This document shows positions 33,438 through 44,118 of a DNA stretch of 64,000 nt, piece after piece. The stretch comes from Vandiemenella viatica (Eukaryota; Arthropoda; Insecta; Orthoptera; Morabidae). A model generated the notes under the pieces. The model was not told where the DNA came from and did not search any database. It was given only the letters and a program-made list of their open reading frames with translations. How positions within the stretch are numbered: position 1 is the stretch's first letter; each line of letters begins with the position of its first letter. The position numbers and the translations under genes were made by a program. The stretch lies in contig CM061920.1 of assembly GCA_031002005.1 (NCBI GenBank), forward strand, positions 53,856,610-53,920,609, read 5' to 3'.

Positions 33438-33787
33438 GCCCCTTTAGACGACCCGACCTGGTCTCCCTAAATCGTGGCCAGGCCCCTTCAGCCCTGAAAT
33501 CGGGTCGTCTAAAGTGAGCTCCTGGTCAAGTTTTTGGGGCGAGACCAGGCAGAGAGATCGGATGGAAATGACATCCGATTTAGGGTGAAAAGGGGGGGGG
33601 TAAGTCAGAACACCACCATACTGCCCTGAAAACTGGCCGTGTTAAGCCTCGCCCGGTTTGCTCCCACTACCTGCTTCCCAGTTTTCTATTATTTTGAGAT
33701 GGATTCATCCGATAATCAAGAAAAGGAATTGTTGATAGAGTTGCTGGAGGTGTAAAAGACCCACAACTTTTTATGGGACACATCACA
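33438..33787 (+). mobile_element. PIF/Harbinger-like remnant with MADF gene start
   Basis: Begins GGCCCCTTTAGACGACCCGA. The inverted copy TCGGGTCGTCTAAAG follows at 33500-33514, giving a 14-bp perfect stem. From ATG 33699 the frame reads MDSSDNQEKELLIELLEV, stop, KTHNFLWDTSH, matching the start of a MADF DNA-binding domain, the accessory protein class carried by animal PIF/Harbinger elements. The premature TAA is at 33753. The match stops where the next element begins. Confidence 0.55.
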
Positions 33788-34221
33788 TAGGGTTGCCAAC
33801 TTATTTTTTTAAAAAAGAATATTTGTCTTTTGAAGAGGAAAATAAAAAGTATATGAAAGGAAAAAATGTATTTTATATTTAGTTATTTATTGCCTTAAAT
33901 ACATATATTTTCTGACTTACTGGAGTATTTTTGCTTTCGTTTCAAAGAGTTCCATACAGCTGGAGCCACATTCTAAATCTGGTATTACAAATAAATGAAT
34001 ACTCATTTTATAATTTAAGGACTGTTTATCCTTTCCCAGCATCGTGCATTTACAGTATTTCATTTCATCATAAGCACTAACAAGTCGTTAGGAAATTAAT
34101 TGAATTGTATAGTTTACCAAAAATAATTTATTTCCGCAACCGCATACTTTATGATTAGAATAGATAACGTATACCGATCAAAAATAAAGTATGATACTTT
34201 ATATTCAAGTTAGCAACTCTA
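33788..34221. mobile_element. TIR element, 434 bp, AT-rich
   Basis: The ends TAGGGTTGCCAACTT and AAGTTAGCAACTCTA are imperfect inverted repeats. The interior is AT-rich without frames. No matching target duplication was seen. It truncates the MADF-like frame to its left. Superfamily unknown; hAT-like ends are possible. Confidence 0.45.
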
Positions 34222-34743
34222 CGCGTCTGACCAGTGTGGCATATTTCAACATTGTATTACAATTTATTCAACAGAAGATCATGCTCACAAAATTCTGAAA
34301 ATTATTGAAAATTGATACTGACTGACTTAACTGTCTGGTACCAGGTGACGGAATAGTAAAAATATTACCAATTTGCAGTTAAATCTCAGAACTTCCAAGA
34401 CTACAACTGTTCTTTTAGGTTAATTTGAATTGGTACTTCACTATGATTTGCATGTAACGTAAATTCGATGATTGAATTTCATGCTTGATCAATAGCACTG
34501 AGATGTAATGACTCTGATGACTGTTTGTATTGCCTGTTCCGTAAATACAAAAAAAAAAAAAAAATCGTTGACATTTTACGAAGTACAACACCTAAAGAGT
34601 TATGCAAACCATTATATAAAAACTGAAGATAGTTATAAAGGTATTCATACATGAGTTTCTGAAATATGCCAAAAACAAAGTCAGCTATTTAAAGCAAAAT
34701 CGCAAATAAATTCCTATAGTCTTGATTTGGAATTTGCTAGGTT
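34222..34743. other. AT-rich; possible LINE 3' UTR with A tail
   Basis: TGTATTGCCTGTTCCGTAA followed by a 17-bp A tract (34548-34564) looks like a retroposon 3' end. The rest is unrecognised. Confidence 0.35.
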
Positions 34744-34950
34744 ATGCAAAAAAAAAAAATGGCATACTTAAGTATGTTATGCTTCAACAGACTTTCCTGT
34801 GATATCTGTAACTTACCCGCTCTAGTATTAAAAAGGCGAATTAGAGACTGGCTTTTGAAAAGTCCCTTTTACTCAATACAAGAATTGCAGGAATTTGTAA
34901 TTAATGAAGCTAACTATTTGAAAGTTGGCTCTAATTTTAAAATAACATAA
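34744..34950 (+). mobile_element. LINE ORF2 extreme C-terminus
   Basis: The frame ends LVLKRRIRDWLLKSPFYSIQ ELQEF (read as two adjoining blocks). The FKRRxxxWLLxxxFYSxEEF motif is common at the end of non-LTR ORF2 proteins. Upstream RT is absent, so it is a short truncated copy or a decayed fragment. Confidence 0.5.
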
Positions 34951-35297
34951 ATGCGTATTTATCATAAAGAAAATTTTTGCACTTTCCTTTTTTTCCGTAC
35001 TGGATAGTTTCAGTTAGATGAAAGAAACTGAGATAATGTATTCAACCGTATTTTGAACTGTGTTCGTAAAGTCAAGGAGTTAGTAAATATTAAACATTCC
35101 ACGATCAGATTTTTGTAAATATAATCTTTTAGTTAAGTGTGAGCTCATTAAATTAAATTTGAAATGTAGCAACAGAAAATTTTGAATTCTTCAACATATT
35201 CTGACGTGTGTAGAGTATATAAATTTCATTAAATATTGTATTTCGAGAAAATTGCAATCTGATTATTCAAAATACGTCTTTCCTTTCGTTTCTTCTT
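34951..35297. other. AT-rich stretch, no recognised feature
   Basis: No frames above about 60 codons and no repeat match seen. Confidence 0.35.
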
Positions 35298-35478
35298 TTT
35301 CTTTTTTTTGCTTATAGCTTTATACCTCGTCGACGTCGAGGTCGTTAGAGGCTGGAAAGGCAAGGAACAAGAAGGGATTCGACGATGGTCTATTGAAGGA
35401 AGCATGCCGAAATTCTCCTGGAGTGATTTGGGGAAACCATGGAAAATCCAAATCAGAATGGTGGGCGGGGTATAGAAC
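35298..35478 (-). mobile_element. SINE family A, head-truncated
   Basis: T run, ATACCTCGTCGACGTCGAGG, GTTAGAGGC, CTCCTGGAGTGATTTGGGG, AAACCATGGAAAATCC and a decayed GGTATAGAACGC where the B box should be. Confidence 0.7.
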
Positions 35479-35604
35479 GCACGTAGTATATTGGACATTG
35501 TAGTAGTCAATGACTGAATAAATATGATATCATATTATTATCACTGCTTTTGTGAAGTATAAACGAAGTTGCAATATTTTTTATGTATTTCATATGTTTC
35601 TGTC

Positions 35605-35740
35605 GGTAGGTCTTAACGCCTCTTCGATGTCGAGGTGATCACAGTCGCAAGGAACGGGAAAGGATTCGGCCATTGCCTTTTGGAATTCACCTGCAGTGAT
35701 TTGTGTGTCTCGGAGTCGGGGACTGAACCCGGGCCTTGTA
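35605..35740 (-). mobile_element. SINE family A, degraded
   Basis: AACGCCTCTTCGATGTCGAGG, GCAAGGAACGGGAAAGGATT, CCTGCAGTGATTT and a B-box complement GGGGACTGAACCCGG. Internal parts are deleted relative to the full copy. Confidence 0.55.
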
Positions 35741-36007
35741 GGCAGACTCGCTGAGTGCTGTTAGTATGTGGCACAGTGCCACGCCCACTGTCACGTAACC
35801 GGCTGACGACATCCGCTGCCTGTTACCGTCACTCCGGCTTACGGTAAGCGAGACTTCATTCATTATATGCTAACCACGGCGTCTGGCCTTGCGTCTGACT
35901 TCAGCCTACGTATCCGCGGGTAGGGGCAGCACAAGCTCTTCAAACGTAAACCTTATCGCAACGTGCGCTCACCAGTAAATTCCTGCGCTCTTACGTTCTG
36001 CTGACAG

Positions 36008-36385
36008 AGTTTCGATTTACCGCACATTCCACCTCTGTCGTGGCTAGGTCCACAGTTTAAGGAGGAATCCGGACGTCAGGGTGTATCGTACCTCTTAAAA
36101 ATTGTCAATTGTGGTAGGAGTTGAACTTTGGACACCGAATAATGCAAGCAAGCACCTTTTACATTGACCTACCAAACGGTACATTCAACAGTGGATGAGG
36201 GTTATCTCCTACCTTACAACGTTTTAGCGAGCCTGAACAACGTAATTTTTGTGCCACTCGTTATTCGTCTTCTAATGGATTAAATTCGTGTGGTATGCGT
36301 CCTGGTAACAGAGTTTCGATTCCACCTCTGTCATGACTGGACCTACAGCTTAAAGTGGTATCCGAACCACGGAAGGTCCATTATT
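36008..36385 (-). mobile_element. Two short family-C-like segments
   Basis: 36008-36075 and 36308-36375 share GAGTTTCGATT, CCACCTCTGTC, GGWCCACAGTTTAA-type and ATCCG blocks, which also match the 3' half of SINE family C reversed. They may be two truncated SINEs or a duplication about 300 bp apart. Confidence 0.4.
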
Positions 36386-36484
36386 TCGCTGAAACAAGCC
36401 CGATTTGTGGTCCCTATTGGCTATTTGCTTGTGAAAAACTAACAAAAATAATGTTTTAGATTTCAGTTGGCTGTTGTGATGTGA

Positions 36485-36565
36485 AATGGGGGGGAGTCTA
36501 GCGAAATCTCATCGAGGGGGTGGGGGAATTCAACTGAAATCTCACGTCGTCTTCTTAATTTCTTG
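36485..36565. mobile_element. Family D fragment
   Basis: GGGGGGAGTCTAGCGAAATC, CTCATCGAGGGGGTGGGGG and AAATCTCACGTCGTC repeat the G-run plus AATCTCAC arrangement of family D. Confidence 0.5.
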
Positions 36566-36606
36566 AAGAACAGTAGAGATAAAGACACTACGCCGATACC
36601 ATCTGT

Positions 36607-37628
36607 AATGCTCCGTCACACGGGGCTATTTATGTCGCTGCTTTTAATCGTGGCTGTCACACGGAGCTACTGGTTTGGGCAATTAGGTTGTGTGAGTTTA
36701 GTGAAGTAATGTATCCACATCATTTGTTGGTTATGATGTCGTACAAATCACGTCGTATAGTTCTGAGACGATTGGTTCGTTCGGCTAATGCTGAGTTGAG
36801 TAAACATTTGTTAAATTAAATTAAAAGAGAAAAGAAAATGGGTCCGCGACTGGATTAGACGAATAGAAAAAGCGGAGGCATCTGCGTTTCATCTGATAGA
36901 ACTAGGATCCACTAGCCTACAAAAATATTCAGCGGCTAACTGAACGAAAGTTTGAGAAATTACTTGCTCCTCAACTATTGAAAAAGATACACTGATAAGA
37001 GGTGCAATTCGATGTAATACCAAACTAGAAATTAAATTGTGTTACATGGCAAGGGGTGATAGCCTGAAGTATGTGGATTATTTATTCATAGCTAATTTAC
37101 TTTCTGTATGCATCCTTAATGGTCTTAATTTTTTTCGTCATGTGGAATGATCAATCCAGTTCCATTCGATTGAATAAATAACCTACCAAGCGATTTTTTT
37201 TTCGCTCATTCTTGTAAATTTATTTATAGTTATTTGTCTGCAACAGTCCTTTTGATAAACATAAAAGAACATAAAAAATCATCAACCATTTGGTCACAAT
37301 TCATTCCCGGTTTTCCATGATGACAAAAAACTAAAAAATAAAATACGGCACAAGCCAAAAAATGCTGAACGCTACTTCTGACAACAATAAGAAGACTCGC
37401 GATTGAGCTGTCAGACGAGGCGACTACAACGCTGTGTAGCGGCCACTTGGTCACGTGACCGCCACAATCGCGCGCTGCTAGCGATGAGAATTGAACATGT
37501 TCAAATCAAATCGCTGTTATTTTTGATAGCTGCTAGTCGAGTCAGTAGCAGTGACTATATTGTCACACGAAGCTATTATCGCTGCTATTCAAGTAGCAGC
37601 GACAAAAATCGCCCCTTGTGACCGAGCC
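36607..37628 (+). mobile_element. PIF/Harbinger element, internally deleted
   Basis: The left end has GCTCCGTCACACGGGGC followed by TGTCGCTGCTTTTAATCG. The right end, read inverted, gives GGCTCGGTCACAAGGGGC and TGTCGCTGCTACTTGAATAG. Each end contains a further sub-repeat with CGTGTGACA-type sequence. Total length is about 1.0 kb, short for an autonomous element. It encloses the transposase N-terminal remnant below. No matching 3-bp duplication could be fixed. Confidence 0.7.
36827..37092 (+). pseudogene. PIF/Harbinger (HARBI1-like) transposase, N-terminal remnant
   Basis: The frame gives KRKWVRDWIRRIEKAEASAF, ELGSTSLQKYSA, then after a local frameshift LIRGAIRCNTKLEIKLCYMA and RGDSLKYVDYLF. 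It corresponds to the helical N-terminal part of Harbinger transposases (WVRPW..., then RLAITLRFLATGDSY...LFRI). The DDE catalytic domain is missing, replaced by AT-rich sequence up to the right terminus. In-frame stops are present. Without the nuclease domain it cannot be functional. Confidence 0.7.
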
Positions 37629-37875
37629 TTTTGGGGGGTATAACCACCCTAGGAAGCAGGGGAGCTAAAAAAAAAGGAGGTCTCAAAAAAAACTACGAGG
37701 TAGTTCAGCAGAGGGGGGGGGGTGGTGGGGTTTCCCCTCAATAACTCACGTCATCATAGTGGGGGGAGGGGGGGGGAAAAGGTTCCACCCAGATCTCACC
37801 AAATCTCACCATGGAGGAAAGGGGGTTCCAGAATTACGGGACAACATCTCACATGATTAATGGGCGCCCCCTTAT
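37629..37875. mobile_element. Family D element, G-rich copy
   Basis: Long G runs (37712-37721, 37762-37776) alternate with AACTCACGTCATCAT and CAGATCTCACC. The right terminus ATGATTAATGGGCGCCCCC matches the inverted terminus of the 11586 copy. It directly abuts the PIF/Harbinger right end. Confidence 0.6.
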
Positions 37876-38044
37876 TGCACATGCGCAGCTGTTCGAATGT
37901 GTAGTTAGGAGGAACAAAATTAGTAAGAATCTCATATCAAATCATTCCGCACACCCAGCAACAACATTGCGCGTCGTCGTATGTGATGACAGAGAGTAGA
38001 GTTTCAATATCGCTTCTCTGTTAGAAACGAAAGGTTTAATTAAT

Positions 38045-39570
38045 GGTAATTTATTTCTCTCCAGTTGCTTAACTAAATAGAATTGTTCTAAAATAAAGCT
38101 CTTTGTAATTTCTCGTCCCTTGTGCTGTAGCAAAAAGCTTCAGTGGTCAACTTGGTCCAGGATACATTTCAGCCTAATGGCTTTGCCGCTAGAAAAGCAA
38201 AGCTTATATCACACGCGAATTAATCCACTCCCTGCATCTCATGACGATGTCATCATGAATCGCGATATAAACTTGATCCAAAATCTTCTTTCTTATTACC
38301 TGTGATGCAGGTCGATGTTTTAACGGCTGACACAGCTTACATGTGGCTGAAATAATGACTCCAGTGAAAATGAAAGATGCTAAAAATAAATCTTAACAAT
38401 TTACGCAATGCCACTTAATATTAGCTTAATTGTGGTTTAGGCCGCATAGATCGCGATCAATTTGGAACTTCTTTCACTCAAACTAAGTAATAATTTCAGT
38501 AAAAAAGCAACTGATAATTAATATGCCAATTTATACGAAATACATACTTCTGACAATTCATTTCTTAGCAACTGCTTAACTAAATAGAATTGTTATAAAA
38601 TAAAATTCAATGTAATTCCTCGTGCCTTCTGCTGTAGCAAAAGGTTTCCGTTAATTCCATCCGGGTCCAGTTTGCATTTCGACCTAACCACATCTACAAC
38701 TCTAAACTTGCCGCAAGAAAAACAATACTACAATCTCACGCATATTAATACATGTACTGTATCGCATTTTAATGGCAATAATGCATTATATTATTTAATG
38801 TATGTTGCTCCTAACGCTGTAACATATATACATACCTCACAAACATCACTCAAAAACTTCCGTAACGCTATACCGCGATCGACTGGGAGAAGCCTTATAA
38901 CGAAGTAAATGATCATGCACACATTCTTTGAAAGATATTATTCGGGAATATGTTGCTATCACAGCCATAAAAAATATAAATATGGATTAAATTAGACACA
39001 CAAAAACTGCAATAACTTTAAACCGTTAGCGAACGAAGGAATTTAGTTTTTGTAATTGAAATACAGCCTGTGCCAAAATGGCGTTTGGTTCTTGTTGTTG
39101 AAGCATAATTTGGATTTATTAAGCAATTACATTATCATGATTTTCGATCGGAGTTTAATTTTTTTTTAACTATATTATTAATGCCCTGTGTTGAAACGTC
39201 ATATGCCAGTTGTAATTCAGACTCCTGCTAAGTAACAATCTAATCAAAACATTCGCTAACATTGATTCTCGAAACTTAAAGTTTTTATCTTACATATCTA
39301 TGGACAAAGAATTTAAGGAGTACTTCTATACCGGTATATCAGAAAAATATTACGTAAATATAAGCATCTATTGATTGAAATGTCGATTTGACCGCAATAT
39401 ATACTTTTATTTCAGTTAATTTACTCGCGGATGCTTAGAATTGTTATTAAATAACGTGCATAACCAAGAAAAATAGCGTGAAGTGTGCCGTCATTGCGCG
39501 ACGTCATAGACTGACGTCATGGCGTGACATGACGTCATAGATTACACAGAGTTGCTTATTAGATGTATAG
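38045..39570. mobile_element. Long interspersed repeat, family E, copy 2
   Basis: Co-linear with 11440-13070 but without the D insertion: where copy 1 breaks after CAACCTAA, this copy reads on through AGCCTAATGGC. The 5' block (GCTTAACTAAATAGAATTGTT ... CTGTAGCAAAA) is present twice (about 38065 and 38575). The end carries several GACGTCAT palindromes (39495-39540). Non-coding. Confidence 0.6.
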
Positions 39571-39780
39571 ATGACAATAATAATAATCAATATATTATAT
39601 TATAAAAGTTAGTGTTCAATGTACGTTGCGCTAAAACTCAAAAACTAATACCGGTACGATCAAGAGAGTTATATGGTGTGGTAGCCCTCTATTCCTTATC
39701 CATGAAGGTTTCCATTTTTACCTGAAGAGTGTCCTGTTTTAAGATATAAGGGCTGGAAGTTTCACCCTCTAGTAATTTCT

Positions 39781-39940
39781 AGAACAGTCCAGAACATTCG
39801 AGAATATTCGAGAGCACTCCACAACATTCCAGAATGTTCGGGGATGTTGTGGAACGTTCGGGAACATCCCGGAACATTGTGGAACATTCCAGAACACTCT
39901 CAAATGTTGTGGAATGTTCTGGAACATTATGGACCATTCG
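39781..39940. repeat. Decamer tandem array resembling heat-shock elements
   Basis: Sixteen 10-bp units in strict register, variants of GGAACATTCC and GGAACATTGT. Stretches such as GAACATTCGAGAATATTC alternate GAA and TTC every 5 bp, the exact layout of heat-shock-factor binding sites (nGAAnnTTCn). Both strands stay open across it (30-bp period), giving spurious repeat peptides. It is either a minisatellite or a regulatory array. No adjacent promoter or gene was identified. Confidence 0.9.
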
Positions 39941-40314
39941 AAGCCTTTTTTTGTATTGGTGGGGAAAATGTTTTGCTTCAGATTCCTTCTAAACCTACTA
40001 TAATTATTCTTACTCCTCATGAATGTTTCGAATTTATAGTTATAATTGTGTTAAAGTGAGTAAGAAACAAAATAGTTTATAATCGCAACTTTATAGATAA
40101 AGGACTCACGAGTTGTAAGGGTACCGCGGACCAATGAATGAATGCATAAGGGTTCAGTTTTCATTCATGAGGTTTCTTTTTTTAATGACAGTCGACTTTA
40201 TAGCCTTTCAGCCAGCTCTGCGTTTCTTATTGCTTATCTCATATGTACATATTTATCTCTTGAAGTGTAGCAAGTGATCTCTAATGTAATTACAAGGCAG
40301 GGTAGACACAACAC
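39941..40314. other. No recognised feature
   Basis: AT-rich; short frames only. Confidence 0.35.
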
Positions 40315-40371
40315 TCAATTAAAACCGCCTATGCCCTAGACCGGACTCGAACCTGCGATCTCCAAAGAACA
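40315..40371 (-). mobile_element. SINE family B head fragment
   Basis: CCTAGACCGGACTCGAACC followed by TGCGATCTCC matches the T-arm region of family B reversed. The head beyond it was cut by the next element. Confidence 0.5.
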
Positions 40372-40868
40372 CGGTTATTCAAAAACAAGGAGCAGATTTT
40401 GCATGTTTATTTGTGACAAACTATAAAAGATACAAATACGTCCCTCACATCACGTGGATAAGAGGATGGTTCAGAGTTTGTAAACCCCTTCTATAAGTTC
40501 CATTCGCTACCGCCAAAGGCGCTGTAGTCCATTTACGTGGAAATGGCACTGCCGCAGTAAGCAAAAAGTTAAGCCATTGTTGATGTACAGCCTGCATTTT
40601 GTCGCAAGTTCCACCTCACCGTAAACAGATTTACAATTGGGATAAGAAATTTGTACGAGATGGGTGCGTATGCAAAGGGAAAAGCACTGGTCCTCCTCGA
40701 TCGTCAAATGTATATGTCGAGCGTATCCAAGATGCTCGTGTCGAATGCATACAGTAAAAATTTGAACCTTCCTCTATCCATTGGTGTGTGGTGCAAATTT
40801 GTTTCTGTTATAGTTTGCGAGAAATAAAAATGTAAAATTCGCTCCTTGTTTTTGAATTACCCTTCAGG
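40372..40868 (+). mobile_element. Tc1/mariner-related TIR element with HTH remnant
   Basis: Long inverted ends: GGTTATTCAAAAACAAGGAG at 40373-40392 and its inverse (CTCCTTGTTTTTGAATTACC) near 40843-40862, with similarity extending about 60 bp inward. Inside, a frame reads PPHRKQIYNWDKKFVRDG and CKGKSTGPPRSS then VERIQDARVE. This resembles the helix-turn-helix N-terminus of mariner-group transposases with the GSVCKGKSTGRPR motif (DUF4817 type). The rest of the transposase is deleted. Confidence 0.65.
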
Positions 40869-41617
40869 TACAGTATGGTATTAAGCCTTTATGCACTGAA
40901 TTATTTATTTCGATTTTCTTTATCGTGAGTTTGTATTAGGATCTGTGTGCAGTCTCGTGAGAATGCCTCCTGCAGGAGATGCTCGGCCTGGCGACAAGTG
41001 GTTTGTTTACACTCGGGCCGCACTGCAGGTTGCCAACCTCAGCGAAGCGAAACCCAATTGCACTTGTGGCTTGTTTTTATGACGCCGCGTTACGGCAGTC
41101 GGTTAGTGCCCCCTGGTCTCTGATACCGCGCCGCGCCTCCGTCCAGCGCTGTTTATAGAAGAGCATCTCCTTTTCCAGTATCTCACAGCAGACATTACAG
41201 ATAAGACGCGAAACGTAACGCGCTAACAGAAAAGTAATGACAGGCTAACTGTGCGAGATAGGAGGGATACAAAGGGAACCAGAGATAACTGTGTTTTGCT
41301 TGCGATCTGTTTGGAATGTCAGCCGACTCCTCGGTTTGATCTTCGTTATCAGTTGCAGGTCGAACTTCCGTTCTAAGAACGATGCAGCAGAAATTTTAAA
41401 AAAGGGCAACTGGTACATCGTCTTTATTGTAATGAGTTGCGTTCCCGAAGCTAGGGCAACGGAGGACGATCAAGTGAAAGTGGTTTTTCGGCGAACTGCC
41501 GCCGTTGTAGGCCTTTCGTCAACTCACCTGCTGGGTGGACGTCAAAATGACTGGGAGCTGAGGGAAGGGCCAACCACTATGACAACCGCAGTGTCGTTAT
41601 TTATTATTATTTTTATT
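40869..41617. other. No recognised gene; GC-richer at 40980-41280
   Basis: A 157-codon frame (41291-41764, +) begins here but runs into a SINE and shows no domain. A MICROSATELLITE or promoter motif is not evident. Confidence 0.3.
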
Positions 41618-41830
41618 TTGCTTCGTGATTTACGCCTTATCCACATTAGAGGCGGAAGGTTGGTAGGCAAGGAAACGGCAAGTAATTCGACCATGGGCTT
41701 TTTAAGGACTCTGCATTCGTCTGAACCAATTTGGGAAAACCACGGAAACACGAAATCTAGATGACCGGACGGGGAATTCGAACCCACATCCTCCGAAATG
41801 CCAGGCCCGAGCGTTACCACTCACCCTCCC
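41618..41830 (-). mobile_element. SINE family A, diverged
   Basis: ACGCCTTATCCACATTAGAGG, GGCAAGGAAACGGC, CCATGGGCTTTTTAAGGA, B-box complement GAATTCGAACCCAC and the head end TACCACTCACCCTCC. Confidence 0.7.
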
Positions 41831-42305
41831 AATCTCTGTTTCTTTTTGTCATTCTCTTTCTGTTACACACACACAAATTCCGATCAGAATGAATATAACG
41901 TCAACGGAGCTTAAAAAACATGAATAAATATCTGAAGTTTGCATTACTTCGCCTGTATTGGTGTTTAAGAAAATAAAAGTTGATGATAGTTTTCTTGCGT
42001 TTCATTTCTACTATCTACGAATCTTGACGACAAAAACATTTTTCGCACTATTTTTAACAGTCCAGCAGTTACCGAAACCTACTCTACGAACACGTGTATA
42101 AGGAAAATGAATCTTCATTTACCCTGTCCTCATTATTTTTTTGGTATTCGTTTTCATGTATTGAAGAGTTTCATATAGTTTCTTATGTCAAATTCGCCTC
42201 GTCAGAAAAAACAGATCCGGAATTTATTATACATCATGGATCCGATTTTATATTGTCACTTTATGTTGCGAATGCGTAATAAATTACGTTGTAGTTGGAC
42301 AGTAT
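41831..42305. other. No recognised feature
   Basis: AT-rich; one 61-codon frame without motifs. Confidence 0.35.
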
Positions 42306-42985
42306 TTCAGGCAAAATCTGAAGGAAGATAAGTGCAAAGATGAGTCAGCTTATTAGATACACAAATAAAAAACTAAAGGTTGATTATGATTATAAGGTGG
42401 AAAAACAACTGCTTGTTGAAGACTTGAAATGTAAATATCTTGGCATTACATTTGATAACAAGCTTAACTGGGTAGGAAACATTAGTCAGGTAGTAGGAAA
42501 AGGTTTCAAAATTCTGCACTTACCAGAGAAGTAAAGGATTGGGTTACAAAACTTTGGTCAGACCATTGCTGTAATATGGTAGTGTAGCATGGGACCCACA
42601 TTTTACGTATCAAATACAGGAGTTGGAAAGGGTGCAAAAAAGGGCTGCTAGATTTGTTTCTAGAAATTAACACAACGCAATCAGTAAGAGATATGTTAAA
42701 AGAGCTGGAAGGGGATTCATTGAAAGACAAGAGGAGGGTAAAGAGGGTCATGGGAGTGTACGAGACGAGGCATGGAAAGATAAGATGACAAGTAATGCAT
42801 CGAAGGGAAGATGACTATGGCCACAAGCTGGCACTCGATTTCAGGCACAAGGGTGTAGGAAAATTCTCTTTTTTAGGTAAGGGTATCAGGTATTGGAATA
42901 AGTTACCAAAAGAAATAATGAATAATTTACCAAAAATGTTGAAAGAATTTAAAGTTGAAATTTGTAGGGGACAAATGTAGGTGGA
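42306..42985 (+). mobile_element. CR1/L2-like LINE, longest copy of the family
   Basis: Pieced frames read CKYLGITFDNKLNWVGNIS, then (shifted) the LERVQKRAARFVSRN-type block, SVRDMLKELEGDSLKDKRRV KRVMGVY, HKLALDFRHKGVGKFSFLGK and YWNKLPKEIMNNLPKMLKEF. This is the segment from the end of the RT domain to the ORF2 C-terminus in CR1/L2/Jockey-like non-LTR elements. At least three shifts or stops. No A tail is obvious. Confidence 0.75.
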
Positions 42986-43873
42986 TGCAGGAAAGCGAAA
43001 ACGTAACGGAAAAGCAGTTGTATAGGATACCTGTGTAGCACATTGTGTGTAACGTAAGTTTGTTTTCCGGCGCGAGAACAATTAGAGTCCTCGCTTTATA
43101 TGTGGGAGCATTGGGCGAGGCAACATGTGAACAGTCACGAGTGAGCTGTGACGCACGGGTCATGCGCTTGAGAGAGTGCCTTCTACTTCCTCGTCAATCA
43201 CCACTACTTGCCGCCTCCACTGATGGTTGCCATCTGTTACTTGACTGTGGTATCTAATGTTACGACACCCCCAACTGTTCCGCTACCTGTTGTTGGTAAC
43301 ATTCCTCAGTCGGGCTGTTTCGTAACGCGGCCTCCTAAATGTCGCAGGTAGCTGTGTCGAGACCTCGTAACTGGACATGTGACCGCTGACGTGTCAGCAC
43401 GTGTTGAACGGCGACATTAGTGACAGCAGATAATGGCTTACTAATACGTTACACCCTGGTAGTGTTGCACATATTTCTCTGGACGGCTGCAGTATTCTGG
43501 AAGGAGAAACAAAAATGTGTGGGTTAGTGTTTAGCGTAACAAGGAATTTTCATGCAGATCTCATTTACGAGGTTAAGACAATTATTATTAGCAATTTAGT
43601 TGTATTTTTGTTTATGTTGGTAGTACTGTGGTGTTACGTAGCTGACGCATGCGTGGTTTGATTGTTGTTCTGTCTGTGCAGGTTTGATGCGTGGAGGAAG
43701 GAATAAACGGAGACGACGCAAGGGACCTTCACCACGCACTGGAATGAAGCCGGTAGAGAGAAGTGGGGTGGGGAGGTCGCCATATTGGTCGGCTGTAGAA
43801 ACACGGGGGATAGGAACAAAATCCTCAAGGGAATCATACAAGAACCGTGGCACCGCAATTTGATGATGGAGTA
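42986..43873. other. No recognised gene
   Basis: Frames of 70-108 codons without motifs. The sequence is moderately GC-rich around 43060-43420. Confidence 0.3.
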
Positions 43874-44118
43874 TTATGTAACACGACGAGAAAGACCAAA
43901 AATGAAGAATAAAATTTTTCAAAATCTTGCTTAGTTCTCGAGATAGACTGTCTCAAAAGTGAGGTGTTTTAGGTTGAACTTCAGGAGAAAACTATCCCCA
44001 AAGTCAAATTTGATAACAGATTCTTATGTAACACGACGAGAGAAATTGAAAGTAAATAATAAAATTTTTCGATATCTCGTTTAGTTCTCGAGATATGCTG
44101 TCTCCAAAAGTCAGAAGC
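43874..44118. repeat. Diverged tandem duplication, period 150 bp
   Basis: TTATGTAACACGACGAGA starts at 43874 and 44024. Both units continue with AATAAAATTTTTC, TTAGTTCTCGAGATA and CTGTCTC.AAAAGT. Each unit holds the partly palindromic TTCTCGAGATA. Only two units are visible. Confidence 0.75.

Noticed and set aside
39769..40059. Repeat-protein genes read from the decamer array (83 and 71 codons)
   Set aside because: Both strands are open because the 30-bp period lacks stops. The peptides are translations of a short tandem repeat.
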